Source: Bugula neritina (Eukaryota > Bryozoa > Gymnolaemata > Cheilostomatida > Bugulidae). Taken from it: a stretch of DNA of 64,000 nucleotides. The position numbers and the translations under genes were made by a program. The stretch spans positions 12,776,980 through 12,840,979 of the forward strand of contig OZ037771.1 in the NCBI GenBank assembly GCA_964035545.1. Direction: 5' to 3'. Positions 10,922 to 22,500 of the stretch are shown here, in pieces. The notes below the pieces were generated by a model. That model saw only the letters and a program-made list of their open reading frames with translations. It was not told where the DNA came from and searched no databases. Each line of letters starts with the position of its first letter. Position 1 is the stretch's first letter.

Positions 10922-12330
10922 TCATACCTCAAAAGATATTAGAGACCATTCGGCTGTTTTATCTGATGACTGTGTCGTCAAATCTGTTTCTCCGTCTGCC
11001 TTTGCAATTGATGATTCGGAGCTTGAGCTGTCAACCAGTATGCTTGACCCTGGCCATGACATTGATTCAGCATTTTTCAATTCTGGTGATAGGAGTTGAG
11101 CCTCTTTTACCTCTCTTGAAGCTTCTGTTCCTACTAGCTGGTAGTAGTTAGTTTCTTTTGTATGCCCTTTTACTTCTTCATACTCTTTTACCGTTTCCTT
11201 GCACATCAATGCAGCACTTTCAATCTCAGCCATAAATTTCATGGTCTCTTCTGGCCTAGGTTCATTCTGGACATCAATCAACTGCTTGATAGTGTTGCTT
11301 TCAAAATTGAAAGATGGAGTGCTGCCGTTTTTTATTGCAGAAGTTTCTCTTCTCACTAAATCTATACCATTCATGTTCACTGCCGATTTTGCACCAATTT
11401 CAGTAGCTCTAAATTTTTCATTCAACGTTTCTTTTTTTAATGGGAGCTTGTTTAACGTTTCCTGGACACTCTCAATGTTCTGAGGTGCAGCTTCATTACT
11501 TCTGGGTGCTTTTTTTGCGTTTCTTGCCAAGGCCCACATTAGCTGTATCAATTCTTTAGTTGAGTATTTTTTGCTCGACATCTGATCATTTTTTCGCACC
11601 CTTCCGGCTGACCTTGTTTCACCAATCGTTTTCAAAGCTTCGACCTTTTTTTCCTTTTGTGTGGCAATTTTTTTGAGCAATTGATTGTGTAAAGGTTGTT
11701 TCTTGAAGGAGTTGGCAATGATTCCTTTCATCCGATGGCTAATTGGAATTTTACTGGATGATTTGATTTTTTGCTTTTCTTTCGGCTGCTTTCGAATGGC
11801 ACTGATGGGTGTTATCTGGTCTGGTATTTGGCTTGGAACAACCTTGACAGGGAGAGTTTTTTGATGTGGAACTTCAGTTGAGTCAATACGCCTGGTGTTT
11901 GTGACTGGGGCATGGTTTTTTGTTTTTTCTTTTCGGAGAAGTTGATTCTTAGCTGTGTTGTTCCTCTTTTCTACTTTCCTGTCCTGCACGCTGGCCTTCT
12001 CTTCATTAGCAGCTAAAATAAGTACATGTACATAAGCTGTTTAATGCATCCTGTAAATATTACATCGAGTTATGATGTAATATCAAATTGCAAATATTTA
12101 GTTTTTCCTCATAGAATGCCAAAAATTCAAAATATTATACTGCTTTGCAAAACTTTAGTTGAAAATTTTGCTCACCTGATAAACTAATGTTGGTTGCTGC
12201 TTTATTAGCAACGTCTGCCAACGCCAGGTTCTTGCTTCCTCTACATTTATTTTTGTAATGTTTTAGTAGGGCTGTTGCAATCAGAACGGCCGAAATGCAT
12301 ATGGCAATGGCCCATTTCCATGAAAGACCT
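10922..12330 (-). CDS. Lysine-rich single-pass membrane protein (two exons seen, 5' part missing)
   Basis: Exon 12176-12330 starts after a TTTCATAG acceptor and ends at CAG/GTGAGC. Exon 10922-12012 starts after TTATTTTAG and runs to a TGA stop; the junction keeps the frame (G|CT). The upstream exon encodes a membrane span (WAIAICISAVLIATALL) followed by basic KHYKNK, which suggests a cytosolic C-terminal side. About 360 residues follow that are rich in Lys, Ser, Glu and Thr, with short basic clusters and no recognised domain. The sequence ends in EWSLISFEV. GAG/GTATGA at the stop could also act as a donor, so a further exon is possible. The first exon(s), including any signal peptide, were not found. 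I do not recognise the family. Confidence 0.65.
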
Positions 12331-14387
12331 CTATGAAACAGATAATTAGAGCACAAATGCAATAAGTTTTATTTATTCAACATGTTAAACCTGATAATCT
12401 TTTGGGTTTCCAGCAAGTGATGACAGTCAAAAAGTACTGTTAGTTTTATTATGCATGTGATTTTTCGAAGACAGCATATGATCGTGCGTGACTTTAGGAA
12501 TTTCATTTTTAAAATAATTGCTTTTGCCCTCAACACGTTTTTTTACATCATTGCATAAAAGCATTGAGAGAAAACATTTTATTTCCTCTTGATTATATGC
12601 TATTTGTTTACCCAAGCGGTAAGTGCAGTTGAAGGATCGCGTTGAGTCTTGAATAAGGGGTGGTCTCCTTATAGTACGGACCCTCACTGCTTCTCTGCAC
12701 TAACTTGAGGAATTTGCTCCAATAAACTAAATTATAATCAATAAATGTGTTTAGAAATGTAAAGAATGTGCATGTTAAGCTAAATAAACTTTTTAGTTTG
12801 GTTTTGAGTGATGGCTATAAATTCTTGAAGGTTTTAAAGCATTATAAAATAATTCATGCAGGTGTTGTACTCTAGTATTCAATTGAGTTTGATTTGAAAA
12901 TTGAATTTAATGAATTGTTTTTGAAATGGGGTATGTGCAGTTCAATGATCAAAAATTGAGATTATGACTGGATTGCTGCCAAAATTTCCAGTGTGAGTAT
13001 AGAAAAAAATGTCTTAAAGCAAATGCATAAATTTATAAAAACATTAAGCTTCTGTAATTAGTGCAGGAGCACATCTGCAAACATTTTTAAACTTGGCTGA
13101 AGCAACAGAAAGTCAATAGAGCAGCATGTTACCTTCCAGGTTTGTTGGCACCCTTGGTGGCTCAACGGGGTAACTACAACAGGTTTATTGCTAGTATAAG
13201 TTAAATATTTTTGCTGTACCAATGAATTATGTTACTTTATGTCTTCTACAAGTTCCTTTAGAACAAATAGAAGTTAAATAACGTCATTTTTTAAAAATAT
13301 GGTATCAATAGTTTTAGGAAACTTGAATTACGCTACTTACAAGTATCCAAGAAAGATTTGGAACTTCGTCTTGGGTTTTTGGTGGTTGAAACAGGTTCCT
13401 AAAACGAAAATTGGTTCAGTTGTCACCATAATAAAAACAGATGCCTCTGAATTACATATTTTTAGTTTACATTTATTTTATATACAGTCTAATAATATCA
13501 AACCAAAGCCATTATCTTTATAATGCCTCGTTTAAAACATTTTACCTGCTATTAAAGCATAATTCAACATTTGTCTATGAACTATTATATTATATGCAAG
13601 TGTATTTCGTAATATAATAATAAAATAGACATCATTAGAATGATTAAAAAGTGCATGCACATATATGCATATTTAGTGTAGAGTAAAGAATAGTCAGAAT
13701 GAGAATTAGTACCTACCAAGCTCATTCATTGCCACCATGTTTGTGATTATACAATACAACTTTGTGAACAGGAGAGAGTTCATTTTTGCATCTGTCTGTC
13801 ACTATAAGATGCAAATAAATGCCTGCTAATTGACAGATATAAAACTTTCAAGTATTTATTAGGAATTTTGAAGCCATTCATCACAATTGGTTGCTTGGCA
13901 ATAATTATTATGATGTAATTCTCTTTTATAATAAATAAAATTTAAAGAATTCTATTGAAAATATTTCAAATTTCAAAATAATATATGATATATATATTTT
14001 TTGAAATATATACAATTTGATTGAAACATTTTATTGCTGATAGTTTCATGTCCTCAACACTCTATCAGCACAAAGAATGTAATAAAAGTACATACTAAAT
14101 ATACAAAGCTACACAATAAAAGTTATAAAGCCAATGGATTGAAATGTATATATAAATATGCCTGCATGTTACAATTTCATTGCTGTGTAATGACGAGCAC
14201 TGTGGCTTGCAGATGATAAAATAGTTCTCTATAGTATGCACAGTCTCTACTGCACAGTATACCTACTATTAGTATGCACAGTCTGCAGAGTGATTATTCT
14301 TTGTTACATGCATGCGCTAGTATTTTCCATTTATTTTTGGAGCTAGCTGTGTGGTTGTTAAAATCAGCTTTTAAACTAGTTTTCTGT
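12331..14387. other. Gene-free AT-rich stretch
   Basis: No exon could be assigned. It should contain the missing 5' exon(s) of the minus-strand gene above. The minus frame at 12427-12687 has no splice pair that joins it in phase, so it was not called. Confidence 0.35.
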
Positions 14388-14706
14388 TTATCCAACATAA
14401 TATGTTTCTGCTGCCGAATTGCTATTGCTGGTGGTCGTTACTTGGTAGATTAGGGGTAGAGGTTTTTTGCAGCTTTGGCTGCTCAGTGGACCATTTTTTA
14501 AACCTGCAGTTACATGGTTTAGATATGTTGCTATGTTTTTCTTCGAGCAGCACTTTCTTATTATGGCCATTAATAATACATAGTATATTTGGTGTTTTGG
14601 TGTTAAAAATGTTATAGTTATGGTTGCGAGGAACTCCTCTCAGACAATCTTGAGGAACTTTTCTTATGTTGTTGGTTACATTTTTACTAAGAGGAGGTTG
14701 AACCAT
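14388..14706 (-). pseudogene. Penelope-like element remnant (region before the GIY-YIG domain)
   Basis: A 94-codon minus-strand frame has a PPLSKNVTNNI block, then INGHNKKVL, then PCNCR. This series is characteristic of the stretch between reverse transcriptase and the GIY-YIG endonuclease in Penelope-like retroelements. The copy is short and degenerate: the usual segment between the HNKK and CNCR motifs is altered and no RT or GIY-YIG domain follows. A second open frame at 14737-14937 may be more of the same element but shows no firm motif. The call rests on my recognition of the motif series. Confidence 0.45.
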
Positions 14707-14937
14707 GTTACTTTCCTCCTTTTGATATGAGTGCTTCTAGATAGATGGTTGTATTGTTGGATGTAGTAGATTCGGATTAGATAAATGAGGTTTATAAATT
14801 CTGGGATATTTCAGAGAGTTGATGATGGATGATTTGATTTTGCATGCACGCATGTGGAAATGCTGTTTGATTAGTATATTTCGTTGGGGAGATTGAGGTG
14901 ATACTTTAAAAGATAACAGTTTTCTTATTTGCCTCAA

Positions 14938-16393
14938 TTGTTATTCCTAAGTCATGTTGTTTAAAAGACGTTACTTGTGTCTTTCTTTGTAACTTCGGTG
15001 GTTTTAGCTGTAGCTTTTAAAATGGCTAAGCCATCCCCTCGGTAAAACACATATATATGCATTTTCTGTAATTTCCCACTGCTTGATTATTCTAGACTTT
15101 GACACTTACAGATTAAATCCCTTGTATATTTCAGACTCTTACATCATGAGTTGAAAAATAAACTGCCCTTTAATTTTTTTTTATATGCAAAAACTATGTG
15201 ATTGGTTGAAACATTACAGTGTTACTAGAATATTGTTTGATATATAATATTGTCTATGTCATAGGTGGAAAGAACTATGCCGAGTCTTTGTACATCCGAT
15301 ATATGCAAGGTGTACCACCTCAGATGCAGATTTGTTGATATTCAGAAGTTCATAGCATCTGGCTAGCACCTCTGCCAAGCTCATTATTAGTTGCTACACT
15401 TGGTTTATAGTACATAACGTAAAATATTTATCCCAAGTTTTGCACTTTTGAAGTTGAAAGGATAGGATCTCAAATTGAATAAGCATCAATTTTGACTCTG
15501 TGTATGATTGTAGTTCTGTTGCTGTATAATTATTTAGTTGATTCAATCTGAACAGTTGTGAGTAATTCTATCCTTTTTAAAATCTTTTTCAATTTTACTT
15601 TACTTGAGTTTCGTAAACTAGATTAAAGTTTTATATAGAAATTTCATGTTTTTAATAATATATTTTTATCACTTGAAATTTTCTAATTTATTGTTATTTT
15701 TAATAAAGTTTGTTAGAATCCCCATTAATAACTTCAATTTATTGGGTTTTGGAAGTTGTTTCAAGCAATTTTATTGTGTATGTCTGTTGTGGAGCTTAGG
15801 AGACTAAATTCTTACTGCTACAGTTTCAGTTATAAGTTCTATTTTCAATGACCATTATGCTTGTAATCTTATAATTAGAATACTTCTATTAAGAAAATAA
15901 AGTTCTTTTAGTTGTTTTGTTGAATATGTCCAAAGGTTTATTTGCTTTCACTAAGATGTGCTGTTTATAATAACACAGTGGAATAGCAAGTAGTGAACTT
16001 TACACACGGGCGCTCGCGCACACACACACACCAAAAAGCTGAACCACGAGTCTAAAATTAAATTAATAATATTGAAGTTCAAAAACCTTAATTGGCAAAA
16101 CTGTGAAGCACAACACATTTTTGCAAGATTTAAAAATAATTTATAATAGCAAAGAAATAAGATTTTAACCTGCAAGAGATGTGCATTATTAGATATTGTG
16201 TTAGTACACTTTAAGCAATGTTGGTAACTTAATTATTGTAAGCATGCACACACGCGCACACAATACGTATAACACACATACATATAATATGTATATATAT
16301 ATTTGATTAAGATCGTTGTATATTAGCTGTGTTGCAGGCATCCAAAGGTACTGTGCGATCAGTTTGCTTTGTAGGTTCTGTTACATTTTGGAG
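14938..16393. other. Gene-free stretch upstream of the receptor's terminal exon
   Basis: AT-rich DNA. It probably includes the 3' UTR of the receptor gene that ends at 16394. Small CA/CG dinucleotide runs occur near 16010-16032 and 16243-16262. Nothing else is recognised. Confidence 0.4.
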
Positions 16394-16587
16394 TTATGCT
16401 CCGCCTTTTTTCGCAGCATCCTTTTCCGGATCTTTGTTCATGACAGCATCTACCTGCTGTATCACGTCAGTTTGATTATAAATGAAGTCAACAAACAGCT
16501 GCTGGGCAACTAAATTGTCTACTCCATATTTCTTCTCCGCCACCTCGAAGAGTAAGGCAATATCTTGTTTGACTTTGTCTGTTTTAG
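16394..16587 (-). CDS. Candidate terminal exon: cytoplasmic tail of the receptor
   Basis: After an ATATTTACAG acceptor the frame (CT + 64 codons including stop) joins in phase to the 17023-17195 exon, whose last base is G before GTGAGA. It encodes an acidic/basic helical tail ([18 protein letters not shown], then [13 protein letters not shown]) ending KDAAKKGGA. No signalling motif is recognised. Alternatively, reading from an ATG at 16612, it could be a separate 72-residue protein. The phase match and position make the receptor tail more likely. Confidence 0.5.
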
Positions 16588-19500
16588 CTGTAAATATCAT
16601 ATAGTCTTCCATGACTGTATGTTCAATAAATGTGCAATATATTCAATAAATGAGCAAGATATTCACTAAGTTCATGTGCCATGTATTCAATTAATAGGCA
16701 ATATAGCCAATAAGTGTACAAGATATAGTTATTATGGGCAATATATATCATTTCTATAATTAGTTGCTTTAATTTACAATACATGTATAATATATGTCGT
16801 GGTCTAGGGGTTAGAGCGTTTGCCTAGTAAACAAGAGGTCATGGGTTCGAACCTGCTCAAAGGCCATTGATGATGTAAGGAAGAGCATCCAGTCATAATT
16901 GCTCCTGTGCCTCATTTAAATAAGTCCTTAGCCCACTTAAGCAAAAACCCATTCCATCAGGGGTTTCTCACATGGATAGCGACTATAAACCACTGTGAGT
17001 TATAATATATGCCAACTCTCACCGTATTTCCTATCTCTTTCCCGGAGCTTAGTCAAGCACATACAACAGGAGGTGAAGAAGAATATAACTGCCGTGGCTA
17101 CAGCCAATGAGATGCCAACTGCTGACTTCTGATTCCCTATTGGCTCTTGTTCACAATTCTTACCCAACCACTTTCCTTGACAGTAGCATTTGTACCTGCA
17201 TTCAATGTATATAGTAGACTTTAGAGTACTATGTATCTCACACACTGCATTATGCGAATGAATGCTCGTATGTGTGAATTTGTGGTTGCATGTTTTCATG
17301 AACTTATATTGGTGGTTTCATTCGATGCAACTATTTCCAAAGATTGAATGAAAAATCTATTCGCAGCATAATTCGAAGCTTGGAAAGGTAGTGCTGGCAA
17401 AACCAATTATAGCCAATCACCTCAGCTTTTCTCTTTTATTTTAAGTTAAAAGGAGACAATTATTAAATAGTTATTTGGAACAAAACATACTTTGCATGTT
17501 TAAGATTTATTTTCTACATTTGCCTCTATTTTATTTCACACGATTTAAAAACTCTAGCAGATTTATAATAATGAATTATTTGGCATACCATTGTTTACCA
17601 TAATTATATATTGAGAAAACTAAGCAAAGTATAAGCACAGAATAAAACGTGCAGGTAAACAGTTACCCGGTTTTTGTTAACAAACAAGTTCCGCCATTTT
17701 GGCATGGCTCGTCATCGCAGATGTTGTAAGTGTCTCCGCATTCTGGACCAAAGAATCCATCCCGACCTGTTGAAACACATATTACTCTAACAACATCACT
17801 TTGATAATTCAGTGTTGAAGCCAATTGCTTTGATGTAAAGTGGTTGCGCAGCAAAAACACAAAATATAGTATAGTCATACCTTGGCTCGCTAATAAGAGA
17901 GAAGCCGTGGTCTAGGGGTTAAAGCGTTTGCTCTGTGAACGCGAAGTCATGGGTTCAAACCCCGACAAAGGCCATTGGGGATGTTAGGAAGGGCATCCAG
18001 TCATAATTGCTCTTGTGCCTCATTTAAATAAGTCCTTAGCCCGCTTTAACAAAAACCCTTTCCATCAGGAGTTTCTCACAAGGATAGTGACTCTAAACTT
18101 ATGTGAGTTTTACCCGCTACCCAAACAAGACAAAGCGGAGATAGGTGAGAAAAGAATACCCTGGCTCGCTAATCGAGTCTTAATTCCCATATTTCATTAG
18201 CTGCAATATATGCAACCTTTTAATTATTGCCCCTACAAAGACAAAGGGTGTCATTAAGCTGCTAACTAGAAAAATGTCCTATTATCTTTATAGTTGCTTA
18301 CTGTCACAGTCTATTGGTTATTTAGCACTGAGCAATTTACCAGCTTATTTAAATCTACACTTTATTACTTACTAGTTAGTTATTATCTAACTCTACCTCT
18401 ATGTACTGTACACTCTCTCACTTACTATTTAGTTATTATCTCACCCTACCTCTATGTACTGTACACTCTCTCACTTACTATTTAGTTATTATCTCATCCT
18501 ACCTCTACGTACTGTCTCACTTACACAGGCAAATATGATAGAATCTCTGGTCAATGCATACTCCTCCGTTTTGACATTCATGTTCAAGGCATTCGTTTAC
18601 GTCATACTCGCATTTTGGCCCTGTAACATTATGTATTTGTGAAACATTTCATGGCTCAGGTTTGTGAGATATTTCCTTTGTAAGGCATTATACTGAAGCC
18701 CCTTTTCAAACTATGCAAATTGTTAGCATTTAGAATACTGCTAAAATTTTAATGATTTACTTTAAGCTATTTCTAAATAAATTGTGTACAAAATTACGAT
18801 TTGATTAATAAGAAACTGCGTTTCCATTGCTTCTTATTGTGCAAATGGAACCTTTATTCAATGTTTGGGAACAGTTGCGTTAAATAAAACCAAAACTTAA
18901 TGGGAATGAACGAGCCTCTGTGCGAATCAATTGAAGCAACGGGAACAAAGTGATTGACAACCTTATTGGTTAATAACAGCATATTGGGTAGGTATTTACT
19001 GCTGAACTAAGATTTACTTTGCAGTATGCCAAACTTCTGGCACTTTATTTGCTGCACTTCCTATATCCGATATTCTAAGCTGCCTGTCTGTGACAAAGTC
19101 TAACTCAGCAGTATTCTGGTTGTTAAAACTGCCAACTCCTAAGTGAGTAATTTCAGCTAGCCAATATTGTTCAGTAAAATGGTATGTAAAGCACATGCCT
19201 GCAGATGATATGCAGGTGCAAGAGTTTTTCCCATCTGTGCTACAATTCCCATGAACACAGTAGTCTCCGCTGGCCACCACCTCCGATGTTTTTGGTGGTA
19301 TAATCCAAAGATTACCAGCTACTTCCTTTGGTGATAGAGAACACGCTGTTAGCTCACACCTAGGGATTGCATAGAGGAGTTGATAATACAACTGTCTCTC
19401 TATCTACCTGTCATTCTATCTATCTCTCTATCCATTTATTTATCTATCTCTCTATTTATCTATCTATCTATCTATCTATTTATCTATCTATCAATCTATC

Positions 19501-22500
19501 TATCTATCTGTCTATCTGTCTATCTGTCTATCTGTCTATCTGTCTATCTGTCTATCTGTCTATCTGTCTATCTGTCTATCTGTCTATTTATCTATCTAAC
19601 TGTTTATATTTCTATCTATCTATTTATCTATCTGTTTGTCTGTCTTTCTTTCTATCTTTCTCCCGTTCTTTCTGAGTAATAAATACAATAATAAATATAG
19701 CTGTTGATTTACCTCTCACCAAAATGTGGAACTCTGCATGTACACTTAAACCCAGCTCCATCACTGTTGCCCTGAGAGGTTTCACACGTGCCTTTATTTA
19801 AGCAAGGTTGCAACTGACACATGTCATTCGGTACGCAGAACTTTTGACGGACGTCATCAGGAAGAGTCAAGTTTGCTTGACAAATCACTGTTCTAGAAAC
19901 ATTAATTGTACAAACTAAATATGCATGCTCTGATTGGATAACCGCGTATTTCCATGTGTTCTGATTGGCTAGTTATATGTTTCCATGTGCTCTGATTGGT
20001 TAATTGTGTAGGAAATTTGTCTTATAAAATCTAAATCAACAACATTGGATTCAGTAACATTCTTACAAAAGTAAAAACCTTAGTGCTCAGTTGTTGAAAT
20101 CTAATGATGCAAATGCTTTGGCATTGTTACTTTGCTGTGTATATAATATTGCGAAGTATTTCCGCAATGATAGAATAAATGTATTATTTATAAAATAATT
20201 ATGATAATAATGTCAAAATACAAACAAGTGAATGCAGTACATTGTACAGTCAAACAACAACTGATGAGCTTGTGATGGTGATGCACACATATTGGTTAGT
20301 CATGGTACCATTCTGAATGACACCACATAACATTGTAGTAATACCACACACATATTGGCTAGTTATGGTGCCATACTAAATGACACATATGACAGGCATA
20401 TAATGTATAATATGAAAATCTTCAAGTTAAATTTCAGCTCGTATATAGTACCCCTAGAACAGGCCTATATGCAGAGATCCTTTTGCAATTTAATCAGTTC
20501 ATGATGTAATTGAATCAAATGACTTCTTCAGTCTTCAGGTTCCCTGACCTCTCAACTCCCTCAGAGTACTAGCTATTACTACACTTCATTAAAGACTGAA
20601 GTAGCTTGTAAAACTTTTGCCCCCTTATGGGATTCGAACCCGAGACCTCCAGCTTGCAAGCAGGTGTGCTAACCAATTACCCCACAGGAACTACTGAGCA
20701 ATATCATCACTACAGTAATAAATATATTGATTTCTTATATCACAAAGAATAACTAACGTTGAGTTGGCTGTTTGGTCATTTCTCCTTATTTGGAAATAAT
20801 GCATGGAGCATTGAAACTTCACCGCATCAAATGGGTAAACTGGAGTTCTGCCAAGGTCGTCTTCTACAGATAATATGCAGCAGTGTTGATACAAACATTA
20901 CATTTCTACCACATTATATTAGAACTAGTTAAACATATTAGGTGATTTGTATTTTATATTAGAGACTAGTAAGTTAGGTGTAATATATATCTTAGATATT
21001 AATCAAGTACATCAGCATATTTTTCTTGTTAAATTATATTATGCTATATTATATTATATTACGTATCGTATCATATTATATCATATTATGTTATGCTGTA
21101 TCATATTATATTATATCATATTATATTATATCATGTTATATTATACCATTTTATATTACATTATGTTTGATGCATAATATATGGTTTAGCTTTGTGTAAT
21201 AAGTGTGTTATGGAATCTAGATTATGTGGGCAAAAGGAGAGTTTGCAGTCCAGTTTTCTAGGTTAAAGTATTAAATGGAGTGGTATTGCTATATAAATTT
21301 ATACGCAAATAAAATTAATATAAATAAATGTCCCGTTTAAAAAGCATGCTTCTGTGTAGGTATAAAATCCCAATAGATGGATCAGCTACTCATGGTAAAC
21401 AGATAGTCTTGATTGCAAGTGAATTGAAATAGTGTCTATTTGGTTGCCAAACGATATTAATTACAAAAGTTTAAAAATCATATTTATGCTTTTTATTGAC
21501 TTTAGAGCCTCCAGATTGTTTATATAAGCAAGACTGGCCAGCTTGTTCAATCTATTTACAGTAAACTAAAGCAAAATGACTTTTTTTATTCATTGGGAGT
21601 CATTACTTCGAGAATTTCCAGCTATACCTTGATATCCGTGTACTAACCGGTGATTATCCCCCTTGGATGTGTGGTGTTGTACTCAATTGGTGTGAGTTCT
21701 GAAGGTTGTAGCTTAGCAAACATAATACTGCCAATGCTCCTTCTGATTGGCCGATACACCTTAGCAACAGGGTCCAGTCCCCTAGCCTCCCCAACAAACC
21801 TGTTATACTAAGGAGAAATGAGTTATAAAATACAAATTGCTCAACACTAGCGATTATAATTTCTTATGCTTATAAATATAATAGCAAGCAGCAAGTCTTT
21901 TAAAGAATGACAGCAAATTTTTAAGTGGTAGAGTATGAAAAGTTTTTTCTTCTGAATTGAAATACAAGAATTCTCACCCAGAATGGAGAAAGAAGCTGAG
22001 AATGTGGACACGTAGTCTTTCTACTCAGGTTGACTACACAGAGAACCATGGAAATGGTGGCTGTCTAAATAAGGTCAGTACAAACTAGGTCATGCAATGA
22101 CTTTATGGGGTCATCAGTCAGCAGCTAGTATGCAGCAGTTACTGCCTGCCTTTGAAATCTTAACAAGAGAGCAGCAGTGGTCTAGGGGTTAGAGCGTCTG
22201 CCTAGTGAACACGAAGTCATGGGTTCGATCCCAAACAAAGGTCATCGGTGATGTTAGGAAGAACATCCAGTCATAATTGCTCCTGTTCCTCATCTAAATA
22301 AGTCCTTGGCTTGTTTTAAAATTCTTTCCATCAGGAGTTTCTCAAAAAAATAGCGACTATAAACTTGAGTGAGATTTTTTTCAAATCTCAACAAATACTT
22401 AGTACAATCTATGAAATTTGTAGATACCGATTTAAAAAATAATCCTTGTTGCAAAGACATGAAAACTACTTATATTTTGTATAATTGACATTTCTCAGCT

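Noticed and set aside
12427-12687. 86-codon minus frame upstream of the membrane-protein exon, considered as its first exon
   Set aside because: No donor in phase with the 12330 acceptor and no signal peptide; composition looks non-coding.
19367-19679. About 100-codon Leu-Ser-Ile-Tyr frames
   Set aside because: CTAT/CTGT microsatellite inside an intron of the minus-strand receptor.
20618-20697. Functional tRNA-Cys gene on the minus strand
   Set aside because: The anticodon loop and T-loop look right, but the acceptor stem does not pair and outer T-stem pairs are lost. Treated as tRNA-like repeat.
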